A stretch of DNA of 5,377 bases, from the NCBI GenBank assembly GCA_003232175.1, contig QILX01000133.1:1-5377 (forward strand), written 5' to 3'. This stretch comes from Hyphomicrobiales bacterium. Its GTDB lineage: Bacteria; Pseudomonadota; Alphaproteobacteria; Rhizobiales; SZUA-8. Shown in pieces: positions 1-5,114 of this stretch. The stretch's first letter is position 1; every line of letters begins with the position of its first letter. The notes under the pieces were generated by a model. That model was not told the DNA's origin. It was given only the letters and a program-made list of their open reading frames with translations, and ran no database searches. The position numbers and the translations under genes were made by a program.

Positions 1-399
1 GTTCTCATCGACGATGGACCTTCGGTGGGCTGTGATCCCCGCCAGGCGCTGGTGCGTAAAGGTGATGGCCTTGCGTGCAACTGGTACAGCCCGCGCAACA
101 GCCGGAGACGTGCGCCGGCGCGCGACTTTGATGCTGAGATTATCCTTGCCACGGTACCCCCGGTCAGCATTGTCGGACAATGCATCACCGGGGCCGCGCA
201 GGTGGTGCCGGCCCTGGTTTTCCCTGAAGGCCGGACACGGCGGGCGGGTCGGCGGCCGGGTTGCGTGGGCAGCGGTGTCGTGGTCAATGGCCGAGCCTCC
301 GGGCAGAGTGCAAATTGCTATAGATGAAGCTGGGGTCCCGGTCATGGACAGCACAATGGGGGTCAGTTAAGACTGGCGCCCACGTTTCAGGAACTATCA
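1..399. other. Unassigned left-edge region with competing open frames
   Basis: No gene can be assigned with confidence. Three long frames are open. One on the plus strand enters from the left edge and stops at 327. A second plus frame runs 14-370. A minus frame runs from an ATG at 345 off the left edge. All are arginine- and proline-rich in places, as expected of chance open frames in GC-rich DNA. The first plus frame has an RRRAPAR stretch (RRxxxR type) followed about 25 residues later by a TGAA segment. The second has GGRVGGRVAWAA near its end. Read together across a frame change near 220-250, these faintly resemble a PilZ domain whose D/NxSxxG motif is lost. The minus frame has an ADRGYRGKDN stretch that recalls IS5-type transposases, but nothing around it supports that. 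Treat the region as non-coding or decayed. Confidence 0.3.
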
Positions 400-1125
400 A
401 TGTCAACCAACCCACCGGCCATCAATGCTCCACGTGTCGTTTTGTGGCTGATTGCCGTCATGGCGGGTATCCACATCATCAGGCAGATCATACCCGATGG
501 TACCGATATTGCCGTTTTGCGCTATTTTTCCTTTATCCCCGACCGTTTTACGTCCGATGGTTTTTCCCACTATGGCGGTTTGCCGGCGGCGCTGTGGAGC
601 TGGATCACCTATAATTTCCTCCACGGCGGTTGGGGCCATCTCATTGTCAACGCAGTTTGGATGCTGGCATTTGGCAGCGCGGTGGCGTGGCGGGTGGGAT
701 CAAAGCGGTTCATAGCTTTTTCGCTTCTTTGCGGCGTAAGCGGTGCGCTGGTTTATCTGATATTCCGCTGGGGTGCGCCGTATCCGATGGTTGGCGCATC
801 GGCGATGATTTCAGGGCATATGGCGGCGGCAATCCGTTTTGTGTTTCGCGATGGGGGAACGATCGGCTCGCTGGGGCGTGGTCACAGCCCGCAACGTCAT
901 GCTCCCCTGGCCACCGTTTTGGAGGTGTTTGAGGACCGCCGAAGTTTTGCTTTTGTCGCGGTTTGGGCGCTTATCAATCTTGGCCTGGGGCTAAGTGCGC
1001 TGTCCTTTGGCGGCAACGGGATCGCCTGGGAGGCTCATATCGGTGGATTTGTCGCCGGTCTGCTTCTCTTCGGTTTTTTCGATCCGCCGCCGCCGAAAAA
1101 ACAATCCTATTTCCACGTGGTATAG
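400..1125 (+). CDS. Rhomboid family intramembrane serine protease
   Basis: This is a predicted inner-membrane serine protease that would cleave transmembrane segments of other membrane proteins; its substrate is unknown. The 241-residue protein has about six hydrophobic segments (roughly 13-31, 75-97, 104-122, 130-149, 183-203 and 207-227), the basic bacterial rhomboid core. The second segment carries HGGWGH followed by N84, so H80 and N84 match the oxyanion-stabilising HxxxN of GlpG. The fourth carries the GASA motif with nucleophile S134. The sixth carries AHIGG with the partner H213. All catalytic residues are therefore present. A hydrophilic stretch of about 30 residues (150-182) separates segments four and five. 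The ATG at 400 is preceded by AGGAA (389-393) at a 6-nt spacing. The C-terminus is proline-rich and basic (DPPPPKK). No partner gene is evident; the next gene lies 137 bp downstream and seems to have its own promoter. Confidence 0.9.
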   Translation: MSTNPPAINAPRVVLWLIAVMAGIHIIRQIIPDGTDIAVLRYFSFIPDRFTSDGFSHYGGLPAALWSWITYNFLHGGWGHLIVNAVWMLAFGSAVAWRVGSKRFIAFSLLCGVSGALVYLIFRWGAPYPMVGASAMISGHMAAAIRFVFRDGGTIGSLGRGHSPQRHAPLATVLEVFEDRRSFAFVAVWALINLGLGLSALSFGGNGIAWEAHIGGFVAGLLLFGFFDPPPPKKQSYFHVV

Positions 1126-1192
1126 GGCCTTGTTTGCTCAGCGATCCGTTGCTCTGGATCAGTTGGTGGAGGAAAATTCAGACAGTTGAGCC

Positions 1193-1236
1193 TTGCCCCG
1201 ACACGGTTTCGTGATTTTTATGTTATACTAAAAGGG
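1193..1236 (+). promoter_or_regulatory. Candidate promoter of the CBS-domain gene
   Basis: A good -10-like hexamer, TATACT, lies at 1224-1229, about 34 bases before the CBS-protein ATG, in a short AT-rich island (1211-1234) inside GC-rich DNA. No convincing -35 hexamer sits at 16-18 nt spacing; the nearest TTG-type match (TTGCCC, 1193-1198) is too far away. If the -10 is real, transcription would begin near 1236 and leave a leader of about 27 nt containing the strong GAGGAG ribosome-binding site. Confidence 0.35.
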
Positions 1237-1262
1237 CTCGTGAACGATTTGAGGAGAGTCCG

Positions 1263-1709
1263 ATGACGGTTGCAATGATCCTGTCCGCCAAAGGAAAAAA
1301 AGTTACCAGCGTCAAATTAGGCGACACCTTGACCAAGGCGGTGAGCGAATTGGCGACCCGGAAAATCGGTGCCGTCGTGGTTTGCGACGGTAATCAATCT
1401 GTCCTGGGTATACTTTCCGAACGTGACATAGTGCGGGCGATTGCCACCCAGGGCGCTTCAGCGCTGGAAAGCGCTGTGGAGGAAAGCGCTGTGGAAAAAC
1501 ACATGACTGCCAAGGTGATTACCTGCGGCGAGACCGCTACCGTTGATGAATGCATGTCAGCCATGACCAACGGTCGTTTCCGCCACATGCCGGTGGTCGA
1601 AAATGAGAAGCTGGTAGGCATCATCTCGATCGGCGATATCGTCAAGGCCAAAATCGCCACGGCGGTCGAGGAGGCCGAAGCGATGCGAAACTACATCACC
1701 GCTGGTTAA
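1263..1709 (+). CDS. Stand-alone two-CBS-domain protein
   Basis: This is a small soluble protein made only of a tandem pair of CBS domains (a Bateman module). Such modules usually bind adenine nucleotides and act as energy or redox sensors; the partner cannot be told from the sequence. Of its 148 residues, CBS 1 covers about 10-65 (TLTKAVSELATRKIGAVVV, then LGILSERDIVRAI) and CBS 2 about 80-137 (MTAKVITCGETATVDECM, then RHMPVVENEKLVGIISIGDI). Both have the hydrophobic strand plus S/G-x-x-D ending typical of the fold. The linker contains a 15-bp in-frame tandem duplication (1467-1496) encoding ESAVE twice. The start is set by GAGGAGAG at 1251-1258, with AGGAG 6 nt from the ATG. The gene ends just before the 1719-1905 palindromic element and converges on the patatin gene. 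Specific function unknown. Confidence 0.88.
   Translation: MTVAMILSAKGKKVTSVKLGDTLTKAVSELATRKIGAVVVCDGNQSVLGILSERDIVRAIATQGASALESAVEESAVEKHMTAKVITCGETATVDECMSAMTNGRFRHMPVVENEKLVGIISIGDIVKAKIATAVEEAEAMRNYITAG
1467..1496 (+). repeat. 15-bp in-frame tandem duplication within the CBS gene
   Basis: Two head-to-tail 15-base units (1467-1481 and 1482-1496) match at 14 of 15 positions and encode ESAVE-ESAVE at residues 69-78, in the linker between the two CBS domains. The unit length is a multiple of three, so the frame is kept. It looks like replication slippage; the preceding SALE codons are also partly similar. Confidence 0.85.
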
Positions 1710-1718
1710 GGGGAATTT

Positions 1719-1905
1719 CGGGAGTCTTTTTCGCTGACTAAGAAAGTCTGTGCCATCCCGCTCCCCCACCCGGCCAAGAGTCTTTTCGTTGATTCAAGTC
1801 TGTGCCATCCCGCTCCCCCACCCGGCCACCCCATAGATTGTATCCTGGGGGTGGCCGGGTGGGGGAGCGGGATGGCACAGACTTAAATCAACGAAAAGAC
1901 TCCCG
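1719..1905. repeat. Palindromic repeat element with three copies of a 33-nt core
   Basis: This 187-bp non-coding element lies between two convergent genes. Copy A (1722-1776) and copy B (1778-1832) are in the same orientation and copy C (1848-1902) is inverted. All three share an identical 33-nt core (1744-1776, 1796-1828, complement of 1852-1884) with the C-rich block CCATCCCGCTCCCCCACCC. Copy A differs in the outer portion, with about four extra bases and several substitutions. The element's outermost 8 bases, CGGGAGTC at 1719-1726 and GACTCCCG at 1898-1905, are exact inverted repeats. No open frame inside it resembles a protein. It is probably a member of a dispersed palindromic family (REP- or MITE-like) and may also stop transcription from both sides. 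The family assignment is inference. Confidence 0.85.
1778..1902. terminator. 55-bp-arm inverted repeat; possible bidirectional terminator
   Basis: The left arm 1778-1832 pairs with the right arm 1848-1902 at 54 of 55 positions; the only mismatch is C1795 against A1885. The loop is 15 nt (1833-1847). Transcripts from either side would fold into an exceptionally stable hairpin between the 3' ends of the CBS gene and the patatin gene. There is no long U-tract directly after either arm, so it is not a textbook intrinsic terminator. The pairing is seen in the sequence; the terminator role is inferred from position. Confidence 0.45.
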
Positions 1906-1945
1906 GGCCGGTGCCGATTATCCGGCGGAATGCCGGGTGGGCGTT

Positions 1946-2848
1946 TCAGGCCAGCAAGGTCAGCATTTCCCTTATGCGCGGCACCATGGCGACAGCGGCG
2001 TCGTGACCTGATGTTATGGCTTCGTCGGCCTTGTCGAAATCCGTCAGCCCGATCCCGCCAACTTTGGGCGCAATGGTGATATCGGGCGGGTCGCTCGCCA
2101 GCCGGGCCCGGGCAATGCGGTCCAGGGATATGTTGAATGCGCCAAGCATGACGTTGACGACACTGGGTTCCGCTGCGCGAGTTCCAAAAATTCTGGCTTT
2201 GAATGATGACAGTAAATCGCTGCCGGTATCTTCGGGGTCGACCACCGGCGTGTCTGAATTGCCATTAAAACGCACTGAGCGATCCATAGGGTCGGGGCTC
2301 AGATTGACCGCGATCACCAGCCGGGCGCCATAGGCGCGGGCAGTTGATGTCGGGATGGGGTTCACCAGGGCGCCGTCGATCAGCAGCCGCCGTTCGTGGG
2401 GTACCGGCGGGAATATCCCCGGCAATGCATAAGAGGCGCGCATGGCCGCGGTAATGCCGCCCCGGCGCAGCCAGATTTCGTGGCCGGTGGTAAGCTCGGT
2501 GGCAATAGCGACGAAGTCCCGGTCCAGGGATTCGATTTTGAGATCGCCGAGGGAGGCCTCCAGCATCTTGGTCAGTTTTTCACCGCGGATCAGGCCGGCC
2601 CCGGAAAATGTGAGGTCGAGAAGCGTAATGAGGCGGCGGCGGGAGAGGTCACGGGCAAAAGCCTCCAGCATGTCGAGCTGCCCGGCGACCTCGCAGCCCC
2701 CGACCAGGGCGCCAATGGATGTGCCGGCGACGATCTGAGGTACGATTCCGGCCTCGGCAAGGCCTCGCAATACGCCGATATGGGCCCAGCCGCGCGCCGC
2801 GCCGCTGCCCAGCGCGATGCCGATGATTGGTGGCGATGTTTTTTGCAT
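1946..2848 (-). CDS. Patatin-like phospholipase family protein (RssA/NTE-type)
   Basis: This is a predicted serine lipid acyl hydrolase of the patatin fold, which uses a Ser-Asp dyad on phospholipid or lysophospholipid esters; its real substrate is unknown. Of 300 residues, the catalytic domain fills about 8-185. The oxyanion loop is GSGAARG (14-20), the nucleophile elbow is GTSIG (42-46, S44) and the DGA motif is at 158-160 (D158), followed by NPIP. All catalytic elements are intact. The PGIFPPV segment (143-149) is typical of bacterial RssA-like members. The tail, 186-300, is less conserved. No signal peptide or membrane segment is visible, so it is probably cytoplasmic or peripheral. The ATG at 2848 is preceded by GGAGGAG (minus strand, 2864-2858) at 9 nt. 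It lies 122 bp downstream of hisI in the same orientation and is probably the last gene of that run, ending opposite the palindromic element. Confidence 0.9.
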   Translation of the reverse strand: MQKTSPPIIGIALGSGAARGWAHIGVLRGLAEAGIVPQIVAGTSIGALVGGCEVAGQLDMLEAFARDLSRRRLITLLDLTFSGAGLIRGEKLTKMLEASLGDLKIESLDRDFVAIATELTTGHEIWLRRGGITAAMRASYALPGIFPPVPHERRLLIDGALVNPIPTSTARAYGARLVIAVNLSPDPMDRSVRFNGNSDTPVVDPEDTGSDLLSSFKARIFGTRAAEPSVVNVMLGAFNISLDRIARARLASDPPDITIAPKVGGIGLTDFDKADEAITSGHDAAVAMVPRIREMLTLLA

Positions 2849-2970
2849 GGTCTTCCGCTCCTCCGCCAGCCCGGCTGCACAAGCGGCTCGGTTGCGGTTG
2901 GCGGATGGGTTAAGTCTGCCATGGACCGCTTAATCCGACGCTTCGCCTGTTTTGCAGGTACGTAAAATTC

Positions 2971-3474
2971 TTATAGCTGCGTCGGGTTCGGCGCATCACC
3001 ATAAACCTCGTTTGGGTCAAACACTTTCCGGTCTTCGCGAAATACCAGGCGGGTCCGGGGTGTCGGCGGCGCGCCGGTCGGAACGGAGCGATAAAAACAT
3101 GAGCGATAACCGACGTGGCAAGAGGCACCAGATCCCGCCACTTCGACTTTTAGCCACACCGCGTCCTGGTCGTCATCGATACGCAGATCGACGATTTTCT
3201 GAGTCAGGCCGCTGGTGGCACCTTTGTGCCAGATGGCCTGACGGGACCGGCTGAAATAATGGGCCTCGCCGGTTTGAATGGTCTTGGCGAGGGCCTGCGC
3301 ATTCATATAACCGAGCATCAGGACTTCACCGCTTTTGTTGTCGGTGGTGACAACCGGCATAAGGCCCGAGCTATCGAATTTCGGCGCAAGTTCGGTTCCC
3401 TCTTCAACCTGGACGACGGTTTTGCGGGCGGCAAAATCGGGATAGGTTTTGTTCATGCTCGGCTCCACGGCCAT
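2971..3474 (-). CDS. hisI: Phosphoribosyl-AMP cyclohydrolase (HisI)
   Basis: This enzyme catalyses the third step of histidine synthesis, hydrolysing the adenine ring of phosphoribosyl-AMP to ProFAR, in the cytoplasm. Of 167 residues, the family core is about 28-130, with MLGYMNAQAL, HYFSRSRQAIWHKGATSG and the metal-site region near 100-126. C119 and C126 (SCHVGYRSC) are the two later zinc cysteines, and D100, D102 and D104 match the Mg aspartates. The usual cysteine between the first two aspartates (DCDxD) is Asp here (DDDQD). The 40-residue tail is too short for a fused HisE domain. The annotated ATG abuts the folE stop codon (3475) with only a weak AGGT nearby. A second ATG at 3456 (residue 7) has GGAG 6 nt upstream and may be the true start. 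It is co-directional with folE and very likely translationally coupled to it. Confidence 0.92.
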   Translation of the reverse strand: MAVEPSMNKTYPDFAARKTVVQVEEGTELAPKFDSSGLMPVVTTDNKSGEVLMLGYMNAQALAKTIQTGEAHYFSRSRQAIWHKGATSGLTQKIVDLRIDDDQDAVWLKVEVAGSGASCHVGYRSCFYRSVPTGAPPTPRTRLVFREDRKVFDPNEVYGDAPNPTQL

Positions 3475-4098
3475 TTAACCTGCCGCCGGGCCGCGCGCCT
3501 GGGCGACAAAGCGGGCCTGCAGTGCCGCATCGTGTTTGAAGGCGCCGGTAAACCGGGTGGTCAGGGTGGTGACATTCGGTTTGGCGACCCCGCGCATGGT
3601 CATGCAATGGTGCACGGCCTCGATCATCACCGCGACGCCCCTGGGAGCCAGCACGGTGTCGATGGTCGTGGCGATGCCGGTGGTCAGGCTTTCCTGAGCC
3701 TGTAGCCGGCGGGCGTAAATGTCGATGACGCGCACCAGTTTGGAGATGCCGACAATATTTTCCCCCGGCAGATAGGCCACATGGGCGGTGCCGATAAACG
3801 GCATCATGTGGTGCTCGCAATGGGAATGGATATCGATGCCGCGTAACATCACCACATCGTCGTAATCGTCCAGGTCCTCAAACGTGCGGGACAGAACCGC
3901 TTCTGGATCATCGGCGTATCCCGAAAAAAGCTCGCCATAAGCATCGATGACGCGTTTTGGCGTATCCACCAGCCCGGGGCGTGAAGGGTCGTCGCCAATA
4001 TAGGCGATTAAGGTGCGAATGGCCTCCTCGGCGCTGTCGCGGCTTGGGCGCGGGCGCGTTTCGCCTTTCGTGCCGATGGTCTTAATGATCGCGTCCAT
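3475..4098 (-). CDS. folE: GTP cyclohydrolase I (FolE, type IA)
   Basis: This enzyme converts GTP to 7,8-dihydroneopterin triphosphate, the entry step to tetrahydrofolate, and also supplies queuosine-type pathways. It is a cytoplasmic homodecamer in the known family. The 207-residue length is normal. The zinc ligands C94, H97 and C165 are all present and have the same spacing as C110, H113 and C181 of the E. coli enzyme, with the flanking catalytic histidines H96 and H163. Signature blocks are HSHCEHHMMPF (91-101), GISKLVRVIDIYARRLQAQE (117-136) and VHHCMTMRGV (162-171). The N-terminus has the RPGLVDTPKRV segment. The ATG at 4098 has no clear Shine-Dalgarno; instead a small GCGA-aag-TCGC hairpin sequence ends 2 nt before it. 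It is the first gene of the minus-strand run and its stop codon touches the hisI ATG. Confidence 0.96.
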   Translation of the reverse strand: MDAIIKTIGTKGETRPRPSRDSAEEAIRTLIAYIGDDPSRPGLVDTPKRVIDAYGELFSGYADDPEAVLSRTFEDLDDYDDVVMLRGIDIHSHCEHHMMPFIGTAHVAYLPGENIVGISKLVRVIDIYARRLQAQESLTTGIATTIDTVLAPRGVAVMIEAVHHCMTMRGVAKPNVTTLTTRFTGAFKHDAALQARFVAQARGPAAG

Positions 4099-4142
4099 TT
4101 GCGACTTTCGCTTTGATGTCGGGATGCCTATGTTTCAGTCTC

Positions 4143-4171
4143 GATATATAGCCGGTTTTTACGTATCGCAA
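4143..4171 (-). promoter_or_regulatory. Candidate folE promoter
   Basis: On the minus strand TTGCGA (4171-4166) is followed after 17 nt by TATATC (4148-4143), inside a CTATATATC run. Each hexamer matches the sigma-70 consensus at 4 of 6 positions. Transcription would start near 4136, about 38 nt before the folE ATG. It lies in the 149-bp divergent gap between folE and the IscU-like gene. No operator or riboswitch is recognisable. Confidence 0.3.
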
Positions 4172-4227
4172 GATGCGGGGAGGATTCGGCGACCAGAGGC
4201 ACGGTGTTGCCTTTTGCCTGAAAATGT

Positions 4228-4247
4228 AAAGGAGCTATAAACAGCTC
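4228..4247 (+). promoter_or_regulatory. Distant ribosome-binding site overlapping a short hairpin
   Basis: AAAGGAG (4228-4234) is a strong Shine-Dalgarno but lies 13 nt from the ATG at 4248, further than usual. GAGCT (4232-4236) and AGCTC (4243-4247) are exact inverted repeats around a 6-nt loop. The stem would cover half the Shine-Dalgarno and reach the start codon. It could either fold away the extra distance or restrict initiation. An in-frame TAA at 4227 excludes a longer upstream start. Confidence 0.4.
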
Positions 4248-4709
4248 ATGCTCAACGAAGTCTACAACAAGCGCATACTGCGCCTTGCCGCCGATATTCC
4301 CCGCACCGGACGGCTGGACAACCCTGAGGCCAGCGCCACCGCGATCAGCCGGTTGTGCGGCTCCAAGGTGACGGTTGATTTGTGTATGAAAAATGGCGTG
4401 GTGAGCGATTTTGCCCATGATGTGCGGGCCTGCGCCCTGGGTCAGGCGTCATCGTCGATCATGGCGCGGCATATTGTTGGGTCCAGCCCAGAGGAATTGC
4501 GCCAGGTGGGCGCGCTGATGCGGGCCATGCTGATGCAGGACGGTCCTCCGCCGACCGGCAAATGGGCCGACTGCGAAGTGCTTGAACCTGTCCGGGATTT
4601 CAAATCCCGCCATGCCTCGACGTTGCTGACTTTCGATGCCGTGGAGGATGCCCTGAGCCAGATCGAAGCCGGAGCGCTAGCCAAGGCAGATGCGGACGTT
4701 TCGGGTTGA
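4248..4709 (+). CDS. IscU/NifU-N-like iron-sulfur scaffold homologue lacking the third cysteine
   Basis: This is a member of the IscU/SufU/NifU N-terminal fold, the platform on which Fe-S clusters are assembled. Of 153 residues, the N-terminus (LRLAADIPRTGRL) fits the Y/N-x-x-P-x-x-G-x-L region. C37 lies in LCGS (scaffolds normally have CGD, so the ligand-region Asp is Ser). C62 lies in ACALGQASSS, matching GCGSAIASSS. In the third ligand block the sequence is RHASTLLTFDAVEDAL, where IscU has HCSIL: the His is kept as H122 but the Cys is Ala (A123). C46 and C109 also exist but are not at ligand positions. Such a protein may carry a different cluster, pair with another partner, or have lost scaffold activity. 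From memory this form recurs in alphaproteobacteria beside yidD and thrS. Its stop overlaps the yidD start. Confidence 0.8.
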   Translation: MLNEVYNKRILRLAADIPRTGRLDNPEASATAISRLCGSKVTVDLCMKNGVVSDFAHDVRACALGQASSSIMARHIVGSSPEELRQVGALMRAMLMQDGPPPTGKWADCEVLEPVRDFKSRHASTLLTFDAVEDALSQIEAGALAKADADVSG

Positions 4710-5011
4710 GTTTGGGGAGAAAAATCGCGCGCACCGTCGTTCGCGGTTATCAGCTGACCTTCTCCGCCCTTATGGGCCGCACCTGCCGCTACCTGCCCAC
4801 CTGTTCTGAATATACCGACCAGGCCATTGCCCGCCATGGTGTCTGGCCCGGCCTGTGGATGGGGCTCGCCCGGATTGGCCGCTGCCGTCCCGGTGGGGGG
4901 AATGGTTACGACCCTGCGCCCGATAACCTGCCTGTATCGGTAAAATGGTGGATGCCCTGGCGCTATGGCGACTGGCGTGGGCGCAATATCGAAATTTCTC
5001 TTGAAGATTGA
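4706..5011 (+). CDS. yidD: Membrane protein insertion efficiency factor YidD
   Basis: This is a small protein attached to the inner face of the cytoplasmic membrane that aids YidC/Sec-dependent insertion of membrane proteins. Of 101 residues, an amphipathic N-terminal helix (1-22, KIARTVVRGYQLTFSALMG) precedes the family hallmark CRYLPTCSEY (27-36). This is followed by RIGRCRPGGGNGYDPAP (56-72); C27, C33 and C60 are the conserved cysteines. E. coli YidD is about 85 residues, and the extra 25-residue tail here is Trp-rich (KWWMPWRYGDW). The upstream frame has no ATG or GTG, so initiation is at a TTG: 4706, overlapping the TGA of the previous gene as TTGA, or 4712. Neither has a good Shine-Dalgarno, which suggests coupling to translation of the upstream gene. 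It is not in the common rpmH-rnpA-yidD-yidC context. Confidence 0.92.
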   Translation: MSLGRKIARTVVRGYQLTFSALMGRTCRYLPTCSEYTDQAIARHGVWPGLWMGLARIGRCRPGGGNGYDPAPDNLPVSVKWWMPWRYGDWRGRNIEISLED

Positions 5012-5114
5012 GGTTTGGCATTTGTGCCGGTGGACAAAATATTCGTCCTGCCTTAGAGCCTCTTCGTAAAGCTTACCTGCCTGGTTTGCAGTGAGTGAGC
5101 ATGAAGGAGACGAC

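Noticed and set aside
1..345. Minus-strand open frame with ADRGYRGKDN, resembling the DKGYRGH region of IS5-type transposases
   Set aside because: The match is only about seven residues; the expected flanking blocks are absent and no terminal inverted repeats are visible.
1143..1160. GATCC/GGATC inverted repeat after the rhomboid gene as a terminator
   Set aside because: Only 5 bp of stem with an 8-nt loop and no T-tract.
1722..1902. Three repeat copies as a CRISPR array
   Set aside because: One copy is inverted, spacing is irregular (1 nt and 15 nt), and there are no unique spacers of even length.
1802..2011. Small plus-strand open frame across the palindrome
   Set aside because: It is composed of the repeat and the antisense of the patatin 3' end; the product is low-complexity and resembles no protein.
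2946..2958. CCTG/CAGG hairpin after hisI as a terminator
   Set aside because: Four base pairs only, with no following U-run on the minus strand; hisI and patatin may well be co-transcribed.
2396..2965. 189-codon plus-strand open frame
   Set aside because: It lies antisense to the patatin gene, whose catalytic motifs are all intact on the other strand.
2971..3474. HisIE fusion
   Set aside because: Only about 35-40 residues follow the HisI core, too few for the pyrophosphohydrolase domain, and no HisE motif is present.
3226..3705. 159-codon plus-strand open frame
   Set aside because: Antisense shadow of hisI and folE.
5012..5114. Regulatory leader of thrS (T-box or tRNA-like operator)
   Set aside because: Only a 4-bp hairpin (GGCA/TGCC, 5017-5028) is visible; no specifier or anticodon-like structure could be recognised.
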